Shown: positions 32,089 through 41,177, numbered from the stretch's first letter. The stretch is 64,000 nucleotides of DNA from Bog-473 sp035551835 (GCA_035551835.1 DASZMN010000095.1:62001-126000), one strand, 5' to 3'. Numbers and translations are program-made. The notes: a model not told the origin generated them from the sequence alone.

Positions 32089-34524
32089 TCAGGACCCTGA
32101 GACGAGCGAGCCACCGATGACACCACTTGCCTCGAGGGCTTGGATCTCCGGCTCGCTGAGGCCGAGTTCGCCGAGAAGTTCCCGATTGTGTTCTCCGAGC
32201 AGCGGCGCGTGCCGAGTGTGCAGCCGTTCCGGACCCGCTGCGAACTTCATCGGCAGCGTGCTGTACCGGGAGGCTCCGATCACGGGGTGCTCCACCACCT
32301 CGAAGAAGCGCCGGAACTCGAGCGGCGGCAGCTCGGGCTGCTCATGCGGCTGAACGACCGCACCAGCGGGCACACCAGCCTCCCAGAGGAGCGCGACCAC
32401 CTCGTCGGCCTGCTTGTCCCGGCACCACTCCTCCAAGGCGGCGTCAATGCGGTCGTGGGCCCGCAAACGCCCCGCCGCGGTGTCCAACGCGGGGTCGGCG
32501 GCCCAGGCTGGGTCGTCCAAGGCACGTCGGAGCGATCGCCACTGCCCGTCCGAGGCGACCGCGATGGCGACCCAGAAGTCGCCCCGGGCGTTCTCGTCAG
32601 GCTTTGCCACCGCGTAGAGGTTCTGCGGTGCCGCACCAGGGCCCCGGTTGCCCTGACGGGTGAGGAGCGCGCCGTACGCGGAATGCTCGATGGCCTGTTC
32701 CGCCGTGACGTTGAGCGCTGCATCGACCATCGCCGCTTCGACGAGACCGCCCTCGCCGGTCCTCTGTCGGTGCTGCAGCGCGAGCAGGAGGCCGTACAGG
32801 GCGTGCAGCCCCGCATTGGGGTCACCGACGGTGTACGGCTCGAAGGGAAGGAGGTCCGGGTGGCCGGTGAGCCAAGTGAGCCCCGCGGCGTCCTCGATCA
32901 CGAACGCAAACGCCGCCTGGTCGCGCCAGGGACCGTCGAGCCCGAAGCCCGGCATGCGGAGCATGACCAGGTCCGGCCGTTCCTTCCGCAGCGTCTGATA
33001 GTCGAGGCCCAGCTGGTCAAGCACGCGTGGGGTGAAATTCTCGATCACCACGTCGCAGGTGGCGACGAACCGCAAGAACAGCGCCTTGCCCTGTGGGTCG
33101 CGGAGGTCGAGCGTCAGACTCCTCTTGTTGGTGTTGAGCGCGGAGAAGATCGGTCCGCGCTCCCAGTATTGGTCCTCTGTCTGCGGCACCCCGCCGACGA
33201 GTCGGACTCCGTCTGGCCGGCTCGAGGACTCGAGATGGATCACCTCCGCTCCCAGGAGCGCAAGCACGTGACTGGTGAGAGGGCCCGCCCAGAACGCCGT
33301 CATGTCGAGGATGCGAAGGCCCTCGAACGGAAGGCGGCGAGGCTTTGTGCCCGTCCCGCCCCGCGCCCTGGTCCGGCCCTGGACAAATTCATCGATGGCG
33401 TGCTGCCCAAGCTGCGGGGCGCGTCCGGGCGCCCGGATCTGGGCCGTCCCGAGCCGGAAGGGCGGGCGGGGGTTCGCCGCACCGTCGGTCGGGTTGGCGA
33501 CAAACGTGTCGCGGGAGCGGAAGTGGTCGAAGGTCGTGACGTTCTCCCCGTTTGCTATGGGGGCGTTGGGGATACGAAACGCCGAGGCGAGGTCGATGAC
33601 CTCGTCGACGGTGTGCGAGGCGATCCACGCGTCGATCGTCGGGGCCAGGGCCGTGCGGTCCAACAAGAGCGACGGATCCTCCGTCCACTCGGGATGTCCG
33701 GTCAGGGCACAGAAATCGAGCCACTGCTGTCCGGTCCCGACGCCGAGCCCGACCAGTCCATCGCTTGCCGCTCCGACGCCCGGGGTCGGGACGAAGCGGC
33801 GGCGGCGCATCGGTCGGCCCAACTGGTCGTTGAATGTCACCGGGTAATAAGTGAGGCACATGACCATCGCCTCGAGCATCGAGACGTCGACGAGGTCTCC
33901 CTGGGCGTCGGCGCGCCAGCCCGCCGCAAGCGTCCCGATCGCGGCGAAGAGCCCGGCCAGCCACTCGCCGATCTGACCGCCGACATACACCGGCGCCCGA
34001 TCGGGTCTACCCCGCGCCAGGCCGACGACCGCACCCGACCAGGCCTGGAGCGTGAATTCGGTGGCGGGCTTGTCGCACCACGGCCCCTCGAGGCCGAAAG
34101 GGGTGATCGAGGTCACCGTCAGGTGCGGGTGGCGGCGACGGAGCGCGGCCGGGACCAGCTCGGGGTGCTGAGTTACCGGCGAGCCGTGTGACCACACGGC
34201 CGTGTCCGCGACGTCGAGGAGCTCGTGGAGTGACGAGAGCTGACCGGAGTCCTCGGGCTCGAACACAACGCTGCGTTTCGAAGCGTGGAGAAAGTTGAAG
34301 AGGGCGCCATCGCTGTCGGGTGGGATCTCCGCACCGGAGGCGGACCACCGGCGCAAAGGATCGCCCTCGGGCGACTCCACCTTGATCACCTCGGCGCCGC
34401 CGTCCACCAGCAGCTTGGTGCAGTACGCGCCCGCGATCCAGGTGGAGAAGTCGACGACGCGATGCCCGGCGAGTGGCGTCGCCGCCGGCCCCGGCTCGCG
34501 ACCGCTCGACGATGGCTGGGGCAC
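32089..34524 (-). CDS. Tandem-domain family III CoA-transferase (CaiB/BaiF-like), 811 residues
   Basis: Two complete family III CoA-transferase units in one chain. Domain 1 (about residues 18-380) begins LAGHRVVDFSTWIAGAYCTKLL; domain 2 (about 400-810) begins FEGLRILDMTAFWAGPLTSHVL. Domain 2 has GDPNAGLHALYG, the place of the catalytic aspartate of formyl-CoA transferase; domain 1 has GGQIGEWLAGLF there, without that aspartate. These enzymes move CoA between carboxylic acids. The usual enzyme is an interlocked homodimer of about 400-residue chains, so the fusion may be a built-in heterodimer. GTG 34524 starts 2 bases after the crotonase stop. Open frame upstream to 34701 is shadow. Confidence 0.88.
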   Translation of the reverse strand: MPQPSSSGREPGPAATPLAGHRVVDFSTWIAGAYCTKLLVDGGAEVIKVESPEGDPLRRWSASGAEIPPDSDGALFNFLHASKRSVVFEPEDSGQLSSLHELLDVADTAVWSHGSPVTQHPELVPAALRRRHPHLTVTSITPFGLEGPWCDKPATEFTLQAWSGAVVGLARGRPDRAPVYVGGQIGEWLAGLFAAIGTLAAGWRADAQGDLVDVSMLEAMVMCLTYYPVTFNDQLGRPMRRRRFVPTPGVGAASDGLVGLGVGTGQQWLDFCALTGHPEWTEDPSLLLDRTALAPTIDAWIASHTVDEVIDLASAFRIPNAPIANGENVTTFDHFRSRDTFVANPTDGAANPRPPFRLGTAQIRAPGRAPQLGQHAIDEFVQGRTRARGGTGTKPRRLPFEGLRILDMTAFWAGPLTSHVLALLGAEVIHLESSSRPDGVRLVGGVPQTEDQYWERGPIFSALNTNKRSLTLDLRDPQGKALFLRFVATCDVVIENFTPRVLDQLGLDYQTLRKERPDLVMLRMPGFGLDGPWRDQAAFAFVIEDAAGLTWLTGHPDLLPFEPYTVGDPNAGLHALYGLLLALQHRQRTGEGGLVEAAMVDAALNVTAEQAIEHSAYGALLTRQGNRGPGAAPQNLYAVAKPDENARGDFWVAIAVASDGQWRSLRRALDDPAWAADPALDTAAGRLRAHDRIDAALEEWCRDKQADEVVALLWEAGVPAGAVVQPHEQPELPPLEFRRFFEVVEHPVIGASRYSTLPMKFAAGPERLHTRHAPLLGEHNRELLGELGLSEPEIQALEASGVIGGSLVSGS

Positions 34525-34526
34525 CC

Positions 34527-35498
34527 TCAGCCGTCGTCGCGGCGACGGCGGCCCGACCGGCTGAGCCGCCATTCCGGCGGGAATGCGCTGTCGTTGTCCT
34601 TCACGGCGAGGTTCAGGCCGGCGTCCATCGTCTCCTGGCTGAGCGTGGCCCGCCCGCCGTCGACGTCGTCGCGCAGCTGTCCGCCCATCGACTCGAGCCA
34701 CGCGCTGAGAAGGCTGCCCATGTACTCACCCTGGTGCTGCTTCATTATCTCGAAGAACACCTTCTGCATGAAGACCGTATCGGTGGGTCGGGTCTTTGCA
34801 CACGCCAGGGCGTACTTCGCCACCTCCGACTCGAGATCGGGCCGGGGCACGACGCTGTTGACGAAGTTGCACTCGTACATCTGCTCCGCGGTGAACGGGC
34901 GGCCCGTGAACACCATCTCTTGGAACTTCCGCATTCCCATCATCATCGCCCACTGCCACATGCGCGGCGCGTAGCCGACGTAGCGAAAGGCGGGATGGCC
35001 GAAGAGCGCGTCGTCCGACGAGATGACGAGATCGGCATCGGCGGCCTGGTAGAAATGCCAGCCGTAGCAGTACCCCTTGACCTCGAGAATGCTGATCTTC
35101 TTGAAGTCCTGGAGGCTCCGGCACCCCGACCTCGTGTTGCCGTACCAGTGCAGCAGCGATGCCCCGGCACGATACGAACGGTCGAACGGCATGGTGACGT
35201 CGTCGTCCTCGTCGATTCCGAACTCTTCGTGCAGGGCGGTGCCTTGCGCACGCTTTGCCATCAGTTCGTCCAGGTCGGCGCCCGTCCCGAGATGGTCACC
35301 GACACCACGCACCACGAGGACCTTCACGTCGTCGTCGATGCTCGCCTTGAACAGCAGGTCCGCGTAGCGCCGGCGCGCCGCGATCGTCGGGATGTTCAGT
35401 TGGTCCGGACGGTCCAGGGTGATCGTCGCAATCCGTGTGCTGGGATCCTTCTCGTAGAGGATGATCTCTTCGGGCGGAGGGAATTCGGCTTCGGTCAT
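34527..35498 (-). CDS. Enoyl-CoA hydratase/isomerase (crotonase) family protein, atypical active site
   Basis: A 323-residue crotonase-fold protein, longer than the usual 260. The first oxyanion-hole segment is VRGVGDHLGTGADLDEL, and the second is ILEVKGYCYGWHFYQAADADLVISSDDALFGHP. Where hydratases have PE (catalytic Glu144), this protein reads FGHPAFRYVGYAP, without glutamate. It may be an isomerase, hydrolase or carbon-carbon lyase of the superfamily rather than a hydratase. It is second in an operon amidohydrolase-crotonase-CoA-transferase (gaps 22 and 2 bases). ATG 35498. Confidence 0.85.
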   Translation of the reverse strand: MTEAEFPPPEEIILYEKDPSTRIATITLDRPDQLNIPTIAARRRYADLLFKASIDDDVKVLVVRGVGDHLGTGADLDELMAKRAQGTALHEEFGIDEDDDVTMPFDRSYRAGASLLHWYGNTRSGCRSLQDFKKISILEVKGYCYGWHFYQAADADLVISSDDALFGHPAFRYVGYAPRMWQWAMMMGMRKFQEMVFTGRPFTAEQMYECNFVNSVVPRPDLESEVAKYALACAKTRPTDTVFMQKVFFEIMKQHQGEYMGSLLSAWLESMGGQLRDDVDGGRATLSQETMDAGLNLAVKDNDSAFPPEWRLSRSGRRRRDDG

Positions 35499-35520
35499 AT
35501 GATGGTGCTCCTCGCGAGCA

Positions 35521-36693
35521 TCAGGCGTCGATCCCCAAGAAGCGCTTGACGTTACCGCTCGCGATCTCGGCGGTCGCCTCGGCGCCTACGGCGTCCACGA
35601 CGCAGGCCAACGACTGATTGCTGTATCCGTAGGTGCTCTCGTTGTGGGGAAAGTCCGTGGACCACATCACCCGGTCCACGCCAATGCGAGCCAAGAGCGC
35701 GAGACCCAACTGGTCGACCATGAAGGAGGCGCACATGTGGTTGTCCCAGTAGTAGGTCGGCTCGTGCTCGATCTTCAGATCAGCGAGATGCTGGAACGAC
35801 GCCGCGATGTGCTGGGCGTCCTGCAGGGCGGAGGGCACCCAGTTGATGCCGCCCTCGAAATACCCGACCTTCAGCCCGGGATGCCGGTCCAGAATGCCAC
35901 CGAAAATGTACTTCCCGAAGGTGTCGCGGAACGGTGCCACGGACTGGAGCATCCCGATGCTGAGCGCATTGAACGCGATCGGCGTGGACGGCGGATTCTC
36001 CCCGATGTGGTGGGAGATCGGGACCCCCGCCTCTTCGATCGCCTCCCACACCCCGTCCATCGCGGTGCTCGAGTAGTCGATCGGCTTGCCGTCGGCCTCC
36101 TTGCCCGGCATGAGCGGCATGAGAAACGTCTTGAGCCCGAGAGCTTTCAATTCGTTCACCGTGCGGCGCGCCCCCTCGGCGTCCCACCAGTTGATCAAGC
36201 CCACGCCGTAGATGCGGTTGCCCGACCGCTCCTGCACCTCCGCCATGTACTCGTTGTAGACACGGAAGCAGGCCTCGCGGACCTCCCGGTCCGGCCAACC
36301 GAAAAGGGCGAGCACGGAGTTCGGGAAGGCCAGCTCCTTGGCGATGCCCTCCGAGTCGAGCGCCGCCAGCCGCGCCTCGACGTCGCCGGAGTGGGACCCG
36401 GGTACCGGGTCGTACTGGGTGAGCACCCTGACGAATTCGGGCACGAGAATCGACTTGCCGTCTACGCCGAGCACCCACCCGCCATCGACGTTGATGACAC
36501 GTGGTGCACGGTCTTTCATGCTCTCGGGGAGGCGCTCGTGAAAGATGTCCGTCGCCAGTGAGATGTGGTCATCGGCCGAGAAGACGTCGGTCCCGACCGG
36601 GAGCCCGAGATCCACAGGGGGAGCCGGATGACGGTCTTTCGGCGCCCCCAGGCCCTCGGTTGGATAGGTCAGCGTCCTCGAATTCCAGCTCAT
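35521..36693 (-). CDS. Amidohydrolase family 2 protein
   Basis: A 390-residue PF04909 protein with FSADDHISLATDIFHERLP at the N-terminus, Asp-Asp-His in place of the His-x-His pair. It continues with ISHHIGENPPS, KVGYFEGGINWVPSAL and VMWSTDFPHNESTYGYS, the last with the conserved aspartate. ATG 36693 is used, GTG 36702 being an alternative. It heads the operon with crotonase and tandem CoA-transferase, and is divergent from the KstD-like gene. The CTACG-type inverted repeat lies 39 bases upstream of the start. It could be a hydrolase of a ring-cleavage product bound as acid or CoA ester. Confidence 0.87.
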   Translation of the reverse strand: MSWNSRTLTYPTEGLGAPKDRHPAPPVDLGLPVGTDVFSADDHISLATDIFHERLPESMKDRAPRVINVDGGWVLGVDGKSILVPEFVRVLTQYDPVPGSHSGDVEARLAALDSEGIAKELAFPNSVLALFGWPDREVREACFRVYNEYMAEVQERSGNRIYGVGLINWWDAEGARRTVNELKALGLKTFLMPLMPGKEADGKPIDYSSTAMDGVWEAIEEAGVPISHHIGENPPSTPIAFNALSIGMLQSVAPFRDTFGKYIFGGILDRHPGLKVGYFEGGINWVPSALQDAQHIAASFQHLADLKIEHEPTYYWDNHMCASFMVDQLGLALLARIGVDRVMWSTDFPHNESTYGYSNQSLACVVDAVGAEATAEIASGNVKRFLGIDA

Positions 36694-36732
36694 GGCCCCC
36701 ACTTTGCGCTCGGATGGACGCCGCCAAGATTA

Positions 36733-36746
36733 CTTCGGTCTCGTAG
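36733..36746. promoter_or_regulatory. Shared inverted repeat CTTCG-GTCT-CGTAG
   Basis: CTTCGGTCTCGTAG, an inverted repeat with one arm mismatch, lies between the divergent amidohydrolase and KstD-like genes. The 12-base block CGGTCTCGTAGC is identical at 40611-40622 before an SDR. It may be the operator of one regulator serving both promoters. Confidence 0.45.
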
Positions 36747-36817
36747 CAATCGTCAACGGAGCCTGCTAGCTTCCTTCGACGCTGTCGTTGTTTCGGCGAG
36801 GTCAGAGAGGTCGTGAC

Positions 36818-38503
36818 GTGACGACGTGGGACTCCACGGTCGACGTGGTGATCATCGGTTCCGGTGGTGGCGGCATGGTCGCAGCACTCACCGCCGCCGA
36901 CGCGGGCGCCAACGCCCTCGTACTGGAGAAGCAGCAGCTGCTCGGCGGTTCGACGGCGATGTCCGGTGGGATCGTGTGGGTCCCGAACAACCCTGTCATG
37001 CAGGCCATCGGGGTACCCGACTCCTACGAGGACGCCATGGTCCACTTCGAGGCCGTGGTGGGTGACGTCGGGCCGTGCTCTTCGTTCGAACGAAGAGCAG
37101 CCTTTCTGGCGGCGGGGCCCGAAATGGTCGCCTTCCTCCAGCGGCTCGGGATTCGATTCGTCTACTGCCGTGGTTACAGCGACTACTACTCCAGCGCCAA
37201 GGGAGGTCACGACCTCGGTCGGGGGATCGAGCCGATCCCGTACGACGGTCGGGTGCTCGGCGAGTGGCTGGCGCGACTGCAGCCGGGACTGGCGCAGAGT
37301 CTCGGCCTGGCGGTCATGACGAACGAGGCGCGCGCCCTCTCCCACTACAACCGCAGCATCAGCTCCTTCTCGGTCTCGGCCCGCGTCGTCATCCGGACCT
37401 ACGCTGCCCGACTCCGTCGCCAGGCGCTGCTCACCAATGGGGCGTCGCTCATCGGGCAGATGCTCAAGATCGTGGTCGACCGGGGCGTCGAGGTCTGGAC
37501 GGAGGCACCGCTGGAGGAGCTGATCGTCGAGCATGGCCGCGCGGTCGGCGTGCGGACGACCCGGGCGGGAGCGCCCGTATCGATCCGCGCCCGCCAGGGC
37601 GTGCTCCTGGCCTCCGGTGGCTTCGCCCACAACGCAGAGATGCGCGAGAGGTATGGGGGTAACCAGCCGAACCGGGCGAGGTGGTCGATCTCGAACCCGG
37701 GCGACACCGGAGAGGTGATACGGCAAGCCATGCGCCTCGGAGCGAAGACCGACCTGATGGACGAGGCGTGGTGGCTGCCGTCGCCGCGCACGGGCCGGTT
37801 CGGGCAGTCCACCCTCGATCAGGCGCGCCAGCGACCGCGCACGATCTACGTCGATGCCGCCGGACGGCGCTTCGTCAACGAATCAAACTCCTACATGGAA
37901 GTGGGCAAGGCGATGTACGCCCGGAACACCACGAGCCGGGCGGTCCCGTGCTGGCTGATCTTCGACGATCGGTACCGGAAGCGATACGCCCACCAGCGCT
38001 CGAGGCCCGGTCGCTTCCCCCGGAAGCTCCTCGAGAGCGGCATGCTGAAACGGGCCTGGACCCTCGACGACTTGGCCCACATGTGTGACATCGATCCCGC
38101 CGGCCTGGCCGACACCGTCGAGGGATTCAACGAGAACGCCCGCAACGGCGTCGACCCCGACTACGGCCGGGGCGAGTCGGCCTACAACCGGGCACTCGGC
38201 GACCCGAACCACCGGGTGCACCCTTGCCTCGGCCCGATCGACGAGCCGCCGTACTACGCCGTGCAGGTCGTACCCGGAGACATCGGCACCTGCGGCGGCC
38301 TCGTGACCGACGAGCACGCCCGGGTCATCGGTCAAGACGACCAGCCGATCGCGGGTCTCTACGCCACGGGGAACGGCACCGCCACGGTCATGGGCCGCCA
38401 CTACCTCGGACCGGGAGCCAGCATCGCCAACACCATGGTGTTCGGCTACGTGGCAGCGCGCCACGCAACTGGAGCTCAACAATCGAGGGTGCACGATGAG
38501 TGA
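36818..38503 (+). CDS. 3-oxosteroid 1-dehydrogenase-like FAD enzyme (KstD family)
   Basis: A 561-residue FAD_binding_2 flavoprotein. FAD loop VVIIGSGGGGMVAALTAADAG (shortened here), LEKQQLLGGSTAMSGG, and the KstD-type active-site landmarks: CRGYSDYY (early tyrosine), VPGDIGTCGGL, GLYATGNGTATVMG and HYLGPGASIANTMVFGYVAARH, where Tyr and the last Gly of YLGPG match the catalytic tyrosine and glycine of known 3-ketosteroid delta1-dehydrogenases (family knowledge). It would introduce the C1-C2 double bond into a 3-ketosteroid or similar ring ketone. GTG 36818 has AGAGG 7 bases upstream. Its end overlaps the next P450 by 8 bases. Confidence 0.88.
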   Translation: MTTWDSTVDVVIIGSGGGGMVAALTAADAGANALVLEKQQLLGGSTAMSGGIVWVPNNPVMQAIGVPDSYEDAMVHFEAVVGDVGPCSSFERRAAFLAAGPEMVAFLQRLGIRFVYCRGYSDYYSSAKGGHDLGRGIEPIPYDGRVLGEWLARLQPGLAQSLGLAVMTNEARALSHYNRSISSFSVSARVVIRTYAARLRRQALLTNGASLIGQMLKIVVDRGVEVWTEAPLEELIVEHGRAVGVRTTRAGAPVSIRARQGVLLASGGFAHNAEMRERYGGNQPNRARWSISNPGDTGEVIRQAMRLGAKTDLMDEAWWLPSPRTGRFGQSTLDQARQRPRTIYVDAAGRRFVNESNSYMEVGKAMYARNTTSRAVPCWLIFDDRYRKRYAHQRSRPGRFPRKLLESGMLKRAWTLDDLAHMCDIDPAGLADTVEGFNENARNGVDPDYGRGESAYNRALGDPNHRVHPCLGPIDEPPYYAVQVVPGDIGTCGGLVTDEHARVIGQDDQPIAGLYATGNGTATVMGRHYLGPGASIANTMVFGYVAARHATGAQQSRVHDE

Positions 38504-39773
38504 GTTCGAGGACGTCAACTTCTTCACCAACCGGTCGATCCAGGACGACCCCTACCCGTACTTCGATTGGGTCCGCGCCCAGAGCCCGGTGTGGCGGGAG
38601 CCCAACTACGGGATGTACATGATCACCGGACACCCCGAGGCCATGACCGTCTACGGCGATCCCGTATCGTTTCCTCCGAACGATGCACCCTCCGGTACCT
38701 ACTCGTCGTGCAACGTCGTCTGCGGGTCGTTCCAGAAGTTCTCGGCACCCTTCGAAGGCGACGACGTCAGCGACATCATCGTGCGGTGCCGGAACGAGTT
38801 GCCCTTCAGCGACCAGCTCCCGGCCTTCGACCCGCCGACCCACACGGCACACCGCCACCTGCTCATGCGCCTCATCACACCCAAGCGCCTCAAGGAGAAC
38901 GAGGACTTCATGTGGCACTTCGCCGACCGCCTCATCGACGGGTTCGTCGAGGGCGGAGCGTGCGAAATGGTCGGCGCGTATGCGGAGCCCTTCACCCTCA
39001 CCGTTATCGCCGACCTGGAAGGCGTGCCGGAATCCGACCACTCGCTCTTCCGCGAGCGGTTGTCGACGGCACATCAGGAGGTGACGCACAAGCCACTCGA
39101 GTTCCTTTATGAGCGGTTCAGCGGGTACATCGAGGATCGTCGCCTGAACCCGCGGCACGACGTGTTGACGGGACTCGCCACCGCAACCTTCCCGGACGGC
39201 TCGACCCCCGAGGTGAAGGACGCGGCGCTCATCGCGGCCAACCTCTTCGCCGGCGGACAGGAGACGACGGTGCGTCTGCTGTCCTTCGCACTACGGATGC
39301 TCGGTGAGCGGCCGGACCTGCAAAAGCTCGTGCGCGCCGACCGTGACCTGATCCCGAATTTCATCGAAGAGACCCTCCGTCTGGAGAGCCCACTGCGCAC
39401 CCAGTTCCGGATGGCGCGGGTCGCCACCGAGCTGGCCGGCGTGGAAATCCCAGCCGGAAGCAGCCTCATGTTGGTGCCCGGTGCGTGCAACCGCGACCCG
39501 CGGATGTTCGAGGCGCCTTACGAATTCGACATCAACCGGTCCAACGCAAGACAGCACATCGCGTTCGGATTTGGCATCCATACGTGCGCCGGAGCACCGC
39601 TTGCCCGCGCCGAGGGCCGGGTGACGGTCAATCGCTTCCTCGAACGCACCTCCGACATCACGATCTCCCAACAGGAACATGGTCCGGCGGTGGCGCGACG
39701 TTACGAATACCTGCCGACGTTCTTCCTCCGGGGGCTGGAGCGTCTCCACCTCCAGCTCACCCCCACCTACTGA
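38496..39773 (+). CDS. Cytochrome P450 monooxygenase
   Basis: A 425-residue P450: heme loop FGFGIHTCAGAPLARAE, I-helix FAGGQETTVR, ExxR in EETLRLESP, and FDPPTHTAHRHLLMRLITPKRLKENE. ATG 38496 lies inside the last codons of the KstD-like gene (ATGAGTGA overlap), so the two are translated together and probably act on the same ring substrate. It could be a steroid or terpenoid hydroxylase; it does not show features allowing a CYP family call. It is convergent with an SDR after 15 bases. Confidence 0.93.
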   Translation: MSEFEDVNFFTNRSIQDDPYPYFDWVRAQSPVWREPNYGMYMITGHPEAMTVYGDPVSFPPNDAPSGTYSSCNVVCGSFQKFSAPFEGDDVSDIIVRCRNELPFSDQLPAFDPPTHTAHRHLLMRLITPKRLKENEDFMWHFADRLIDGFVEGGACEMVGAYAEPFTLTVIADLEGVPESDHSLFRERLSTAHQEVTHKPLEFLYERFSGYIEDRRLNPRHDVLTGLATATFPDGSTPEVKDAALIAANLFAGGQETTVRLLSFALRMLGERPDLQKLVRADRDLIPNFIEETLRLESPLRTQFRMARVATELAGVEIPAGSSLMLVPGACNRDPRMFEAPYEFDINRSNARQHIAFGFGIHTCAGAPLARAEGRVTVNRFLERTSDITISQQEHGPAVARRYEYLPTFFLRGLERLHLQLTPTY

Positions 39774-39788
39774 CCCAGGCTCAGTTCG

Positions 39789-40598
39789 TCAGGGGTTCGA
39801 ACTCGTCGTTTCCTCCGGTGGCCGCGCCGTGGACATGATCAACTTCGTCTGCGCATAAGGCGGGCCGGCCGTCGTCCCGCCGTCGATCGGCAGGACGACG
39901 CCCGTTACCTGGGCGGCCCGATCGCTGGAGAGGAACACCACCGCATTGGCCACGTCCTCGGGCTGCGCCTCTCGCTCGAGTGGTTGCATGTAGCGCAGGA
40001 CAGGACCCATGTCGTAGGTCGTGATTCCCGTGCGGATATGGGCCGGCGTCAGGCAATTGACCCGGATGCCGTACGGCGCCAGGTCGATGGCCATGCACTT
40101 CGTGGCGTGGGCGATGGCCGCCTTGGACGCTCGATACGAGATCATGCCGCTGCCCGCATTGATCGCAGCGATCGAGGCGTTGTTGACGATCGAACCGCCG
40201 CCGTGGTCCTTCATGAAGCGCGCCGCACGCTGTGCGCCCGCGATCACCCCGAAGAGGTTCACATTCATGATGCGGGTGAAGTCCTCGAGGTCGTCGTGCA
40301 GGAACCTCTTGAGCGCGCTCCCGATCCCGGCGTTGTTGAACATGATGTCGAGACGGCCGAAGCGGTCCACGGCGAAGTCGACGAGCGCCTGCACCTGGTC
40401 AATGTCGCTCACGTCGGCCTGTTTGAAGGCGGCGGCTTCACCGATCTGGCCGACGACGTCCTTCCCGCCGTCGGCGTCGACGTCCGCCACCACGACGCGC
40501 GCACCCTCGGCGGCGAGGAGCGCCGCGGTCGCCCGGCCGATGCCGCCCGCGCCACCGGTCACGACGGCGACCTTCCCGGCCAGTTCTTGCGGCTGCAC
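39789..40598 (-). CDS. Short-chain dehydrogenase/reductase
   Basis: A 269-residue classical SDR: AVVTGGAGGIGRATA cofactor loop, VVVADVDADGG with Asp after the second strand (NAD preference), FNNAGIGS, catalytic YRASK, and VLPIDGGTTAG. It matches the 3-alpha/7-alpha-hydroxysteroid-dehydrogenase-like group in general shape. GTG 40598 is the start, with the perfect inverted repeat 40608-40621 only 9 bases upstream, so the message may have a very short leader. It is likely part of the ring-substrate set with KstD and P450. Confidence 0.87.
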   Translation of the reverse strand: MQPQELAGKVAVVTGGAGGIGRATAALLAAEGARVVVADVDADGGKDVVGQIGEAAAFKQADVSDIDQVQALVDFAVDRFGRLDIMFNNAGIGSALKRFLHDDLEDFTRIMNVNLFGVIAGAQRAARFMKDHGGGSIVNNASIAAINAGSGMISYRASKAAIAHATKCMAIDLAPYGIRVNCLTPAHIRTGITTYDMGPVLRYMQPLEREAQPEDVANAVVFLSSDRAAQVTGVVLPIDGGTTAGPPYAQTKLIMSTARPPEETTSSNP

Positions 40599-40607
40599 GC
40601 CGCGACA

Positions 40608-40621
40608 CTACGGTCTCGTAG
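40608..40621. promoter_or_regulatory. Shared inverted repeat CTACG-GTCT-CGTAG
   Basis: Perfect 5-base arms around GTCT, directly upstream of the SDR start. With flanks, ACTACGGTCTCGTAGC matches the element at 36732-36747 at 15 of 16 positions. Confidence 0.5.
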
Positions 40622-40730
40622 CTTTCTCCGCATGCGATCCTCGTCCCGAGGGCACGGGACCGGACCGAACGGTCAGACCTAGCGGATCAGCTGCGCGGTC
40701 GGGAGCGCCTCCCGGGGCCGCGGTAGAGCG

Positions 40731-41144
40731 TCAGGCGGCGCGGGCGTCGCTTCGCGCGGCCGCCGTGGCGAGGACCTTGCGGGCCACCGAGGGCGCCGCC
40801 TGCAGGATCTGACGGAACTCGCTCCGCGACCCCACGTAGACCACCGCGTCGGTACTGACCGTCACGGTGGCGTTGCGCCGGCGGGCACCGTCGGCCTCGA
40901 GGAGGGCCATCTCTCCCACCAGGTCGCCCCGCTCGAGCGTCGCGATCGTCTGACCCCCGTGGCTCACCGTCGCGTTGCCTTCGGCCAGCACCATGAACTC
41001 GTCTCCCCGGGCACCCTCCCGCACGAGGGTCGCGCCGGCCGACACGAACAGAGGCGTGAGCTGACGCCGGATGACCGCCAGTTCCGAGCGACTGGCCTCG
41101 GAAAACAGTGGCAACTCTGCGAGATCGTCCCTGAAGAGACGCAT
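40731..41144 (-). CDS. Stand-alone cyclic nucleotide-binding domain protein
   Basis: A 137-residue cNMP-binding beta-roll with little else: LPLFSEASRSELAVIRRQLTPLFVSAGATLVREGARGDEFMVLAEGNATV gives the first strands (shown only to mark the pattern), and RGDLVGEMALLEADGARRRNATV is the phosphate-binding cassette; its Glu in GEM and the Arg-rich RRRNA fit ligand binding, although the exact Arg-Ala position is not sure. There is no DNA-binding or enzyme domain, so it may be a sensor working with a partner. ATG 41144. Confidence 0.83.
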   Translation of the reverse strand: MRLFRDDLAELPLFSEASRSELAVIRRQLTPLFVSAGATLVREGARGDEFMVLAEGNATVSHGGQTIATLERGDLVGEMALLEADGARRRNATVTVSTDAVVYVGSRSEFRQILQAAPSVARKVLATAAARSDARAA

Positions 41145-41177
41145 GGCACTCCCTTTCTTTCACCGCTCCCACCCATC

